Assembly: GCA_902500995.1 (NCBI GenBank)
Contig: CABVSR010000002.1
Location: 1 to 64,000 of the forward strand
DNA length: 64,000 nt
DNA from: an uncultured Nitrospira sp.
GTDB lineage: Bacteria; Nitrospirota; Nitrospiria; Nitrospirales; Nitrospiraceae
Direction of reading: 5' to 3'
Positions 1 through 8,683 of the stretch are shown piece by piece (the first letter of the stretch is position 1; every line of letters starts with the position of its first letter). Made by a program: the position numbers and the translations under genes. The notes below the pieces were generated by a model, which was not told the DNA's origin, searched no databases, and was given only the letters and a program-made list of their open reading frames with translations.

Positions 1-137
1 GGTTCGTCGTACATGGTTTCAAACATGTCGTCGATGAGTTGCTGAAACGCCGCCTTTTTTATTTCGCTTGGGGATACCGACAGCGCCTGCTGCCGGAGAA
101 TCGGATTCCCCAGTTTACTGATTGCCAATATGGCCAT
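1..137 (-). CDS. def: Peptide deformylase, N-terminal part (cut by window edge)
   Basis: The reverse strand opens at an ATG at 137 and reads MAILAISKLGNPILRQ, then LIDDMFETMYDEP up to the window edge. This is the usual start of peptide deformylase, the metalloenzyme that removes the N-formyl group from nascent proteins. The catalytic motifs (GxGLAAPQ, EGCLS, HExDH) would lie beyond base 1 and cannot be seen. An AAAGGTGG ribosome binding site sits a few bases before the ATG and supports the start. The gene lies 114 bases downstream of a HEAT-repeat gene on the same strand and may be read with it. The identification rests on about 45 residues only. Confidence 0.85.
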   Translation of the reverse strand, partial: MAILAISKLGNPILRQQALSVSPSEIKKAAFQQLIDDMFETMYDE

Positions 138-251
138 GATCCACCTTTGTCTCCACCACTACGCGATCGGCTCGGGCCGCGCCGTTATCACCTGCGTATG
201 TTCCTACCACGGCTTTTTGATGGTGCGCAACCACCTCTTGTCACCCTACTG

Positions 252-1061
252 TCACCCGGCTTGTTTGCGGCTCTTGGGATCAGGAATTTCAAAGGTCTCC
301 TTGGATTGATTCCACCATTCGATCCATTCCTGAGCCCAGTTCTGGCGGTCCTGCTTGTTGGATGCATCCCAATCGTGGAACTCGGTCTCGTGCCGCGTCA
401 GCATCCACAAGGACTGGACGGCCGACATCGCCACGAATTTTTCCTCGTCCCCCAGCAAATCGATGAGCGGTTGAATCACCTCTTTGCGGCGCACGTACCG
501 CGCTTCGAAGGCCGCCGCCTTGCGGATGACTGAATTCGGATCCTTGGCCATGGTTTCGATCGCGGGGGGAGCCAGCTGGGGATCCAGTCGCACGGCCACC
601 CGCAGCGCATGCTCGCGGATACGCGGAATTTCGGTGGCCAATTTGGCCGCTTCCAGGAGGGCGGGCGTCGCGGCCGGCGCCTTGATCATCGACAGGGTCT
701 CAATGGCATTGTACCGCAAGCGGGGACCGGACATCGTGAGCGCCTTGGTCAGCACCGGTATTGCGGGCTCGCCCAGGTGGACAAATTCTCCCATGGCCCA
801 GAACTCCTGCTTTCCTTCTAAGAGCGGCAACAGGGATTCCGCCCGCTGGAGTTCTTCCGGAGTCAGAGCCTTCGTGTTCGGCGCCACCGAGACATCGGGA
901 ACCGGTTCCAGCTTGGGCGGCGCCTCATACGGCATTTGCACCGGCCAGACCGCGCCGGCAGTCCAACCCGCCTCCGGGATCAGACCGATCAAGCCCAGAA
1001 CCATCAGACCCCGCCCCACGATTTGCCGCATCGTTTGCCGCCCCGCTCCCACCATGGTCAT
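252..1061 (-). CDS. Secreted HEAT-repeat protein
   Basis: A 269-residue protein with an N-terminal signal peptide (hydrophobic MVLGLIGLIPEAGWTAGA). Residues about 70-225 form repeated helical pairs with the HEAT/PBS-lyase pattern (GEPAIPVLTKAL, APAATPALLEA, RRKEVIQPLIDLLGDEE). Such repeats normally act as protein-binding scaffolds; no catalytic residues are visible. The C-terminal tail is rich in Trp and charged residues. The gene starts 26 bases after the RND pump gene ends, so it is probably the last or next-to-last gene of the efflux operon. GAGAGGA precedes ATG 1061; a second ATG at 1055 is equally possible. Its specific partner is unknown. Confidence 0.75.
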   Translation of the reverse strand: MTMVGAGRQTMRQIVGRGLMVLGLIGLIPEAGWTAGAVWPVQMPYEAPPKLEPVPDVSVAPNTKALTPEELQRAESLLPLLEGKQEFWAMGEFVHLGEPAIPVLTKALTMSGPRLRYNAIETLSMIKAPAATPALLEAAKLATEIPRIREHALRVAVRLDPQLAPPAIETMAKDPNSVIRKAAAFEARYVRRKEVIQPLIDLLGDEEKFVAMSAVQSLWMLTRHETEFHDWDASNKQDRQNWAQEWIEWWNQSKETFEIPDPKSRKQAG

Positions 1062-1087
1062 ATTCCTCTCACACGCATGATCGTTAA

Positions 1088-4000
1088 TTAATAAGGAGCC
1101 GCCGGATTCTGCCCGGCTTCCGGTGGCCGCTCCGGCGTCGTGCGCCGGTGGACCACCTCGTACAGCACCGGCAGCACAACGAGGATCAGTGCCGCCGCGG
1201 TCAACATCCCGCCCACGACGACCCGCGCCAGGGGCTGCTGCGCCTGGGAACCGATTCCCGTCGCCAATGCGGCCGGCAGCAACCCGATGGCGGCCGCCAG
1301 CGTGGCCATCAGAATGGGACGCATTTGAACATCCGCGCCCTTCAGGATGGCCTCACGCAATTCCAAGCCGTTGCGCCGAAAATCCTCAATACGGGAGATT
1401 AACAGGACTCCGCCGAGAATCGCTACTCCCAGGGTCGAAATCACCCCCACGGCCGCGGAGATGCTGAAATGTGTTCCCGTGAAGACGAGTGAAAAAATCC
1501 CGCCGATCAGCGCGAAGGGCACGGTGACCAGAACGAGCAAAGCGTTGGTAAGTGAATTGAAGGTCGTATAGAGGAGAAAGAGAATGATCATGAGGCTGAC
1601 CGGGACAATCATCGTCAGGCGTTGTTGCTCCGCCTTCAATTGATCATACTGGCCTGCCCACTCGATCCGGTACCGCTCCGGCAGCGAGACGGCCTGGGCC
1701 ATTTTCGCCTGCGCTTCCTTCACGGTGCTTTCCAGATCGCGCTCGCGCACGCTGAACTTGATGGGAATGTACCGCTCATTGTTCTCGCGATAGATGATGA
1801 ACGCCCCCGTCTGCGTCTTGATCGTGGCGACCTGTTTCAGAGGAATCCTCGCGCCATCCGGCGTGTTGACCAGAATGTTGCCGATCGTCTCGGCATCGCG
1901 CCGGAACTCCGGCAGAAACCGGACGACCAGATCGAACAGCCGCTCGCCTTCGAACACCTGCGTCACCGCCTGGCCCCCCACCGCCGCCTGCACGACCGCG
2001 TTGACGTCGGAGACACGCAGCCCATAACGTGCGCTGGCCTCGCGATCGACCTGGATCAACAGATTGGGCTGGCCCACCAGGCGGAAAATGCCCAGATCTT
2101 TGACCCCCTGCACACTCTTCATGACCGATTCGATCTCGCCCGCCTTCGCTTCCATCAACTTCAGGTCGGTGCCGAACAGCTTGATGGAGTTCTCCCCTTT
2201 CACGCCGGACATCGCTTCTTCCACGTTGTCTTGGATCACCTGGGAGAAATTGAAAATAATGCCGGGAATGACCTTGAGCCGTTCTTCGATCTCCTCCACC
2301 AGTCGGTCCTTGGTCAGGCCGGGCCGCCAGTCCTTGTGCGGCTTCAGATTGGCGAGGAATTCCGCGTTGAAAAAACTGGTGGGATCGGTGCCATCATCGG
2401 GCCTCCCGAGCTGCGACACGATCGTCACGACTTCCGGCGATTTCCTGAACATCTGCCGGATCTCGCCGGTCAATCGGGCCGCTTCGTCGAAGGATATATC
2501 CACCGGCATCGTGGCGCGCACCCACAGGTTCCCTTCCTCCAACGCCGGCATGAACTCCCCGCCGATGAATTGCAGGGCGCCGAACGCGCCCACCAACAGC
2601 AGCACCGAGGCCCCGATCACTTTCACATTATGGGCCAGGGCCCACCGCAAGACGGCGAGATAGGTCCGCCGGATCGCGCTGACGAATCGCGTGTCTTGTT
2701 CCGTGACGACCCCGGTCAAGAGCAGCGAGCAGAGCACGGGAGCCAGCGTAAAGGCCATGAGCAACGCCCCGAACAGGGCGAATCCGTAGGTGATCGACAT
2801 GGGCGCGAAGATTTTCCCCGGCACGCCGGTCATCGTGAACAGCGGAATGAAGGCGACGACGATGATGGCGGTGGAAAAGAAAATCGGCTGCCCGACCTGG
2901 CGGGCGGCGCGCACGATCTGCTGCGGCACGGTCAATCCCAGCCGGCGATCATGCCCCAGATGGAAAAAGATGCTCTCGACCATGACCAGCGTCGCATCGA
3001 CGATGATCCCGAAATCGATGGCGCCCAGGGAAATCAGGTTGGCGGACTGGCCGATCATCACCATCATCGTAAAGGTGAACAGGAGCGACATCGGAATGGT
3101 CAGCGCCACGATCAGCGAGGCACGCAGATGGCCGAGAAACACGAACAGGATGACAAACACGAGCACCATGCCGCTGATTAGAATATCCGTGACGGTTTCG
3201 ACCGTCGTATGGATCAGGGCCGTCCGATCGTAGAACGTCTTGATCTTCACCCCTTCCGGCAGCTTCCACTTGTTCAACTCCTCGACCTTGTCCCGCACGC
3301 GCTCCAATACGGAGAGCGCCTTGTACCCGCGCTGGAGCAGGATGACGCCTTCGACCACGTCGTCATTGTCGTCGATGCCCACCTTGCCGAGGCGCACGCG
3401 ATGACCCACCGACACCGTTCCCAGCGTCTTGACGAAAATCGGGGTGCCTTCCTTTTCGGCGACCATCACGTTCTCGATATCCGCCAGGCCGTTGATCAGC
3501 CCGAGGCCGCGGATGTTGTAATTTTGCGCGCCGACCGTGAGGTAATTGCCGCCCACATTGGCATTGCTGTTGGTCAAGGCTTCCATCACCTGGGCGAGGC
3601 TGACCTGGTAGCTGATGAGTTTTCCCGGATCGATATCGACGTGATATTCCTGTGTCGTGCCGCCGAAGGCCGTCACATCGATGATGCCGGGCACCCGCCG
3701 GAATTCCCGCCGCACCTGCCAGTCTTGAATGGTCTTGAGATCGGTCAGGCTGGCTTTCCCGTCACTCTCCAATTGATAGCGGTAAATTTCGGCGATGGCC
3801 CACCAGGGCGACAAGGCGGGTTGCACATTTTGCGGCAGGCTCAGCGTCGAGAGGCGGTTGACGACTTCCTGGCGGTCGAAGAAGTACTGGGTGTTGAAAT
3901 CGAAATAGATTTTGATATCGCTCAATCCGAAAATGGACAGCGAGCGGATATCGGTGAGACCCGGCATCCCGTTGAGCGCGACTTCGATGGGGATCGTGAT

Positions 4001-4192
4001 CTGGCGTTCGATTTCTTCCGCCGACCAGCCGGGAAACTGGGTAATCACCTCGACCATGGGCGGCGAGGGATCGGGATAGGCGACGATGTCCAGTTGCTGG
4101 AAGGCGTACAATCCGCCGAAGAGGAGCGTGAATCCGAGCGCACAGACCAGAAACCGCTGCACGAGGGACAGTTCGACGATTCGGACCATCAT
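1088..4192 (-). CDS. Heavy-metal efflux RND permease, CzcA/CusA type
   Basis: A 1034-residue inner-membrane proton-driven pump of the RND superfamily, heavy-metal efflux branch; length is typical. One membrane helix starts at about residue 10, followed by the periplasmic porter domain, helices TM2-6 (about 335-490), the second porter domain, and TM7-12 at the C-terminus. The TM4 signature reads DFGIIVDATLVMVE at about residue 392, the CzcA-like pattern with the proton-relay acidic residues, but Ala stands where Gly is common. It should work with the adaptor and channel encoded just upstream to export divalent or monovalent cations. The substrate metal cannot be decided from sequence. Its ATG overlaps the stop of an 18-codon leader frame beginning at the adaptor stop codon. 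Confidence 0.9.
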   Translation of the reverse strand: MMVRIVELSLVQRFLVCALGFTLLFGGLYAFQQLDIVAYPDPSPPMVEVITQFPGWSAEEIERQITIPIEVALNGMPGLTDIRSLSIFGLSDIKIYFDFNTQYFFDRQEVVNRLSTLSLPQNVQPALSPWWAIAEIYRYQLESDGKASLTDLKTIQDWQVRREFRRVPGIIDVTAFGGTTQEYHVDIDPGKLISYQVSLAQVMEALTNSNANVGGNYLTVGAQNYNIRGLGLINGLADIENVMVAEKEGTPIFVKTLGTVSVGHRVRLGKVGIDDNDDVVEGVILLQRGYKALSVLERVRDKVEELNKWKLPEGVKIKTFYDRTALIHTTVETVTDILISGMVLVFVILFVFLGHLRASLIVALTIPMSLLFTFTMMVMIGQSANLISLGAIDFGIIVDATLVMVESIFFHLGHDRRLGLTVPQQIVRAARQVGQPIFFSTAIIVVAFIPLFTMTGVPGKIFAPMSITYGFALFGALLMAFTLAPVLCSLLLTGVVTEQDTRFVSAIRRTYLAVLRWALAHNVKVIGASVLLLVGAFGALQFIGGEFMPALEEGNLWVRATMPVDISFDEAARLTGEIRQMFRKSPEVVTIVSQLGRPDDGTDPTSFFNAEFLANLKPHKDWRPGLTKDRLVEEIEERLKVIPGIIFNFSQVIQDNVEEAMSGVKGENSIKLFGTDLKLMEAKAGEIESVMKSVQGVKDLGIFRLVGQPNLLIQVDREASARYGLRVSDVNAVVQAAVGGQAVTQVFEGERLFDLVVRFLPEFRRDAETIGNILVNTPDGARIPLKQVATIKTQTGAFIIYRENNERYIPIKFSVRERDLESTVKEAQAKMAQAVSLPERYRIEWAGQYDQLKAEQQRLTMIVPVSLMIILFLLYTTFNSLTNALLVLVTVPFALIGGIFSLVFTGTHFSISAAVGVISTLGVAILGGVLLISRIEDFRRNGLELREAILKGADVQMRPILMATLAAAIGLLPAALATGIGSQAQQPLARVVVGGMLTAAALILVVLPVLYEVVHRRTTPERPPEAGQNPAAPY

Positions 4193-4241
4193 GCGGCTTC
4201 TGAATGCCCTTGCCGAAAGCCGCGCATGACCACCGGCTTCA

Positions 4242-5390
4242 TCATCCCTTCACCTCCTGCCCCTTGACCAGCACCGCCCCTTTCGTGACGATGCGCTGCC
4301 CCGAGCTCAGACCTTCCAGAACCCGGACCTGCCCGCTCGAGACATTCGAGACCATCACTTCCTGTTTCAGGTAGCGATCAGCCCCCTCCACCACATACAC
4401 GAAATGCTTCCCGTCGATTTCGACCACTGCTTCTTTGGGGATCGTCAAAAACGGCGTGGCATCTCCGATATCTAATCTCAGCCGCGCGAACATCTCGGGT
4501 TTCAGCCGCTGATCCCGGTTGTCGACCCAGGCGCGCACCTTGATGGTGCGGGTGTTCGGATCGACCACATCGCCGATCGACGCGACCACGGACGCAAAAT
4601 CGGTCCCCGGGTAGGCCTCCACATTGATGCGCCCCACCTGGCTGACCTTGACCAGGGCCAGGTCCCGTTCGTACACATCCGCCACGACTTGCAGGCGGTC
4701 CAAATCGGCGACCGTGAACAGCACCTGCCCGACATCACCGCCGACGGATTGCCCCGGCGTCACGGCCCGTTCCACCACCGTACCCGTCAGAGGACTTTTC
4801 ATCTCGAAGCGTGAGGTGATGCGCTGCTGCGCGAGGGGCTTTTCCAGCTCGCCGGCAGGAATGCGCAAGGAGAGCAACCGCTCCTTGGCCCGCCTGAATT
4901 CAGCCCGCGCCTTGATCAGATCGTTTTCGGCCTGTTTGAGATCCTTCAACGCCAAGGCCTTCGTGGCATACAGTTCCTTCGCAAGTTCCTGGGCGCGGGT
5001 GGAATACTCCAACTCGGACGCCTCCTTGACAAACTCCGAGTAGGCCGCGGTGATGTCCGAACTGTCGATCACCAACAGGGTCGCCCCCGCTTCCACCCGG
5101 TCGCCCAATTTGGCGCGCACTTCCACCACGCGGCCCTGCAACGGCGAGGAAATTTTGGAATAGCGGTCTTCGCCGTAGGCCACCTTGCCGACAAGCACCA
5201 GTTCAGGCTGGACCGGCTTGAAGTCCACGACGGCCGTTTCGATTTGGCCGGTGGATGGCGCGGTGGTTGATGCAGTGCCTCGTTCGGTCGAGGCGGCAGG
5301 CGCTGCCGGCGCAGGATCTTGCGTCTGACTACAAGCGCCGGCCAGGAGGGCGGCGGTCAAGCCTAACGCTGGGATGGCGCCGGAGGTCAT
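4242..5390 (-). CDS. RND efflux periplasmic adaptor lipoprotein (HlyD/CusB-like)
   Basis: A 382-residue membrane-fusion protein linking the RND pump to the outer-membrane channel. The N-terminus is a lipoprotein signal with lipobox LAGAC, so the protein is probably lipid-anchored. The barrel/lipoyl half-motif GRVVEVRAKLGDRVEAGATL (about 90-110) is followed by a coiled-coil hairpin (about 115-180), the second lipoyl half (SPLTGTVVERAVTPGQSVGG) and a beta-barrel plus membrane-proximal domain. The ATG overlaps the stop codon of the upstream TolC-like gene by four bases (ATGA), indicating translational coupling. No His-rich metal-binding N-terminal extension of the CusB/CzcB kind is seen. Confidence 0.88.
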   Translation of the reverse strand: MTSGAIPALGLTAALLAGACSQTQDPAPAAPAASTERGTASTTAPSTGQIETAVVDFKPVQPELVLVGKVAYGEDRYSKISSPLQGRVVEVRAKLGDRVEAGATLLVIDSSDITAAYSEFVKEASELEYSTRAQELAKELYATKALALKDLKQAENDLIKARAEFRRAKERLLSLRIPAGELEKPLAQQRITSRFEMKSPLTGTVVERAVTPGQSVGGDVGQVLFTVADLDRLQVVADVYERDLALVKVSQVGRINVEAYPGTDFASVVASIGDVVDPNTRTIKVRAWVDNRDQRLKPEMFARLRLDIGDATPFLTIPKEAVVEIDGKHFVYVVEGADRYLKQEVMVSNVSSGQVRVLEGLSSGQRIVTKGAVLVKGQEVKG

Positions 5391-6757
5391 GAGGCAATCT
5401 CCTGCCCGACGGAACTTTCCAATTGGAACAGGTTGCGCTGATAGGAAAACAGCGCCTCGATAAAATTCTGTTGGATCGTGCGGGAGGTACGCGCGGCATC
5501 GAGGAGATCCAGAATCGTGGCGCCTCCCCGTTCATAGGCGCGCTCCACGATGGTGAACGTCGAACGGGCATCTTCCAACACGCCCGCCAAATAGGCTTCC
5601 ACCAGGCGGCGGCTCTGCAGCAGGTTGCGATACGCCACATCCACCTGATTCTCGACTTGATTGACCGTGCGGTCCAGTTCCGCCTGGGCCGACTGCACAC
5701 CCACTTCAGCTTGCACGATGCCGCCCTGGTTGCGATTGAACAGCGGCAGAGGCACCCCGAGGTTCAAAATGCCCATCTGCTGGTTGTCGGGGCCGCGCGA
5801 GCCTTGTACCGCATACCCCGCGCCGATCGTCACATCCGGGACCCGAAACGCCTTGGCCAGTTTTAAGTCCGCTTCACGCTGCGCCACCACCGCCCGCCGG
5901 CTCCTGATGTCGGGGCGCACATCCAGGGCCAGGGAGCGCAGTTTTCCCATGTCCGGATCCACCCGGCGGTAGTCCATCTCCGTGGTCAGTTCCAGTTTCG
6001 AGGCCGGTGACAGGCGGAGCAGCTGGCGCAAGTCCGCCCGGGCCGACTCCCCTTCCTGAATCGATTCGATCACCTGGGATTGGAAATCGACGACCTGCAA
6101 CCGGATGCGGATCAGGTCCACCTCGGCAATGTAGCCCTTCTTGAAGCGAATCGTATTGACGTCCAGGATACGCGCGAAACGATCCCGGTTCTCCTCCGCC
6201 AGGGCCAGTCGGCGTTGCGCGACCAGCACCCGGTAATAGGCATCCTTAATGGTGAATCCCAACAGACGCACGGCATCTTCGAAGTCCGCCTCCGCCGACT
6301 GCACGCCAAAGCCGGCGCTTTCGATGCGATAGCCGCGTTTGCCGGCCAGCTCGAACAGTTGTTGCACCTGCATCGTGAAGGCGCCGGTTTTCGCCAGCGT
6401 ATTACCTTGAGTAAACGAGGCCACATTCCCGAATTGCGCGACCGGATTGGGGAACAACCGCGCCGTAATCTGCTGCCCCTTGCTGTACTCGATCCCGTAG
6501 CGGGCAATGAGCAAATCCAGGTTCTGCTTGAGGAACAGCGCAATCGCTTCCGTCAGATTCAGGCGCACGACCGGCGGCGCGAAGACGCCGGAAGGAATCG
6601 GAGCGGGGGCGGCCACTGACTCCGCGGCCTCCGCCCATCCGCTGCCGATGAGGATGATCCCCAGCAAGGCCATCATCCACCGGGCGCAAACTTGCCAAAA
6701 CCGTAGGCGGGCACAACCGGCGAATCCGTCTTGGTGATGGGACATGTCGTTACACAT
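5387..6757 (-). CDS. TolC-family outer-membrane efflux channel
   Basis: A channel protein of about 456 residues, the first gene of the efflux operon. After a signal peptide (MMALLGIILIGSGWAEA) come two repeated outer-membrane-efflux-protein domains with long amphipathic helices (for example LTEAIALFLKQNLDLLIARY and a second repeat near residue 280), as expected for the alpha-barrel of CzcC/CusC/TolC proteins. The reading frame extends upstream to 6817, but a near-consensus sigma-70 promoter lies inside that extension, so translation must begin downstream, at ATG 6757 or 6745; neither has a clear ribosome binding site. The adaptor and pump genes follow with a four-base overlap. Confidence 0.85.
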   Translation of the reverse strand: MCNDMSHHQDGFAGCARLRFWQVCARWMMALLGIILIGSGWAEAAESVAAPAPIPSGVFAPPVVRLNLTEAIALFLKQNLDLLIARYGIEYSKGQQITARLFPNPVAQFGNVASFTQGNTLAKTGAFTMQVQQLFELAGKRGYRIESAGFGVQSAEADFEDAVRLLGFTIKDAYYRVLVAQRRLALAEENRDRFARILDVNTIRFKKGYIAEVDLIRIRLQVVDFQSQVIESIQEGESARADLRQLLRLSPASKLELTTEMDYRRVDPDMGKLRSLALDVRPDIRSRRAVVAQREADLKLAKAFRVPDVTIGAGYAVQGSRGPDNQQMGILNLGVPLPLFNRNQGGIVQAEVGVQSAQAELDRTVNQVENQVDVAYRNLLQSRRLVEAYLAGVLEDARSTFTIVERAYERGGATILDLLDAARTSRTIQQNFIEALFSYQRNLFQLESSVGQEIAS

Positions 6758-6794
6758 GGTGCGGGAATATCGACCAACCGAGGACAGGGCAGGC

Positions 6795-6822
6795 ATTATA
6801 CTGATTTTTCGGGGCATATCAA
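6795..6822 (-). promoter_or_regulatory. Sigma-70-like promoter of the efflux operon
   Basis: On the reverse strand TTGATA (6822-6817) and TATAAT (6800-6795) are separated by 16 bases: five of six and six of six matches to the housekeeping consensus. The predicted transcript would start near 6788, about 30 bases before ATG 6757. It lies between the end of the PotD-like gene and the TolC-like gene and argues against a start codon at 6817. Confidence 0.7.
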
Positions 6823-6841
6823 ACAGGGAGACGCGCGCCGT

Positions 6842-7909
6842 TCACTGCATTTTCAACTCTGTCCAGGCCCGGTCATACAACCGGATTCCCTTCCCCACGT
6901 CGCGCATCCATTCCAATCGCGCCAGCTGGTCGAGGGGCGGATAGACGGCCGGGTTATCCCTCGTCGAGGCCGCCACCATTTCCCGGGCGAGCCGGGAAGC
7001 GGAGGCGAAACGCAGGCGCTCAGACGTGCGGGCGGCCACCGCCGGCTCCATCAAGTAATTAATGAACCGCATCGCCAGGCGCTTCTGGGGCGCGGTGCGG
7101 AGCACCACGAGGCAATCCGCCCAGATGGTGGCGCCTTCCTTCGGAACGACATACCGGATCGAAGGGCGATCGGCCATGGCGCGGGCGACCGGCCCTCCCC
7201 ACCCTTGCGCCAGAACCACTTCGCCGGATGCGAGCAGTTGATCGTAATGGTCGCTCGTATACGTTTTCACCAGCGGCTTTTGGCGCAGCAATCGCTCCTT
7301 TGCCGCCTCAATCACCTGGGGGTCCGTGCTGTTCATCGACTGCCCCATCGACCGCAAGACCGCGCCGAATACTTCCCGCTGGTCGTTCAACATGCTGATG
7401 CGGCCCTTGTACCGCGGGTCCCAGAGGATCGACCAACTGTCTGGCGGCGTCTCGATGATGCGGGAGTCGTAACCGATCCCGACCGTCCCCCAGAGATAGG
7501 GCACGGAATAGCGGCGCTCCGGGTCAAACGGCAGGGATTGCAAATGCGGCTCCAACGTTGAAGCGTTGGACAATTCCGTCCGGTCCAGTTCGGTCAGCAG
7601 TCCTTGCTGGATCATGATCGCCACCATGAAATCCGAGGGGACCGCCACATCGTAGCCGGTGGCGCCGCTTTGCAGCTTCGCCAGCAATTCCTCATTGCTG
7701 CTAAACGTATCGATCACGACCTTGACCTGCTCGCGCCGTTCAAATTCCCGGATGATCTCCGGCCCCACATAGTCCGACCAGGTGAAGTAGTGCAGCACAG
7801 GCCTGGTCCCGGTCGCGTCATCGCCCGAGCCTTGCCCGCAGGCCGTGAGCCCTCCGGCCAGCCAGAGCCAGCACAGGCACAGGGCGATGGGTCTGATCAC
7901 CGGCCTCAC
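6842..7909 (-). CDS. potD: Spermidine/putrescine-type ABC transporter substrate-binding lipoprotein
   Basis: A 355-residue extracytoplasmic solute-binding protein of the PotD/PotF family. The signal ends in lipobox LTAC, so the protein is lipid-anchored. The mature start LHYFTWSDYVGPEIIREFER and the block GYDVAVPSDFMVAIMI are family hallmarks, as is WADCLVVLRTAPQK near residue 255. The GTG start at 7909 directly abuts the PotC stop codon, with GAGGTG just before it. It is the last gene of a PotA-B-C-D transport operon and delivers its ligand to the PotB/PotC channel. A polyamine is the default inference; related proteins bind other cations or small organics. Confidence 0.85.
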   Translation of the reverse strand: MRPVIRPIALCLCWLWLAGGLTACGQGSGDDATGTRPVLHYFTWSDYVGPEIIREFERREQVKVVIDTFSSNEELLAKLQSGATGYDVAVPSDFMVAIMIQQGLLTELDRTELSNASTLEPHLQSLPFDPERRYSVPYLWGTVGIGYDSRIIETPPDSWSILWDPRYKGRISMLNDQREVFGAVLRSMGQSMNSTDPQVIEAAKERLLRQKPLVKTYTSDHYDQLLASGEVVLAQGWGGPVARAMADRPSIRYVVPKEGATIWADCLVVLRTAPQKRLAMRFINYLMEPAVAARTSERLRFASASRLAREMVAASTRDNPAVYPPLDQLARLEWMRDVGKGIRLYDRAWTELKMQ

Positions 7910-8683
7910 TTACACCTCGCGGCGTTGCAGATACAGCGAACCGGCGACCCCGATCATGGAGACCACCAGCAGCAAGGCGGACAGCGCATTGATTTCGGGC
8001 GTCACGCCGGATTTGATCATCGAATAGACTTTCAACGGCAGGGTCGTCGCGCCGGGGCCTGCCGTAAAGAATGTCACCAGAAAGTCATCGAGCGACACCG
8101 TGAACGCGACCAGCACCGCCCCCCAGATGGCCGGCCGCAGGAGCGGCAGCGTCACGTATCGGAACACCTGCCAGGCATCGGCTCCCAGATCGGCTGCCGC
8201 TTCGCGCAGCATCGGGTCGAGTTTGCGCAGACGCGTGCGGATCATGATCGTCACGAGCGGGATATTGAACGCAATGTGCCCGAGGATCACCGTCGTGAGA
8301 CCGAGCGGCATGCGGAGCATCACAAACAGCAGCATCAGCGCCACGCCCATCATCACTTCGGGAATCACGAGCGGCAACACCAGCCCGCCTTCGAGAATCT
8401 GTTGCCGGCGGTGCGGCATCTGCTCCATGCCGAGCGCCAGCAGCCCGCCGAGAGCGGTCGCGCCGACCGTCGACACCAGCGCGATCAGCAGACTGTTCCA
8501 GGTGGCGGCGAGCAGGGCCTCGTCCTGCAGAAGCGCCCCGTACCATTTCAACGTTGCTCCTCGCCATGTCATGGACAGATGGGCCGCGTTAAAGGAGTAC
8601 AGCACCAGGACGAGAATCGGCCCGTACAGAAACAGCATCGCCGCAACGCTGACGGCATTGAGTCCTGCCGATCGCCGTTTCAC
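7910..8683 (-). CDS. potC: Polyamine-type ABC transporter permease (PotC-like)
   Basis: A 257-residue inner-membrane permease with about six helices. The permease-ATPase coupling loop reads EAAADLGADAWQVFRYVTLP, the EAA motif that docks onto PotA. The best start is GTG 8683, which overlaps the PotB stop (GTGA) and has GGAGG five bases upstream; a longer open frame to 8956 would run through PotB in another frame and is rejected. The C-terminus (GVAGSLYLQRREV) ends directly before the PotD start. It forms the heterodimeric channel with the PotB-like protein. Confidence 0.85.
   Translation of the reverse strand: MKRRSAGLNAVSVAAMLFLYGPILVLVLYSFNAAHLSMTWRGATLKWYGALLQDEALLAATWNSLLIALVSTVGATALGGLLALGMEQMPHRRQQILEGGLVLPLVIPEVMMGVALMLLFVMLRMPLGLTTVILGHIAFNIPLVTIMIRTRLRKLDPMLREAAADLGADAWQVFRYVTLPLLRPAIWGAVLVAFTVSLDDFLVTFFTAGPGATTLPLKVYSMIKSGVTPEINALSALLLVVSMIGVAGSLYLQRREV

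Noticed and set aside
1622-3181. Long open frame antisense to the RND pump gene (519 codons)
   Set aside because: Shadow of a GC-rich gene: no ribosome binding site, His/Asp/Arg-rich low-complexity protein, and the other strand encodes a clear pump.
6758-6817. Upstream extension of the TolC-like gene to 6817
   Set aside because: The stretch contains a TTGATA-N16-TATAAT promoter and no ribosome binding site; the signal peptide starts downstream.
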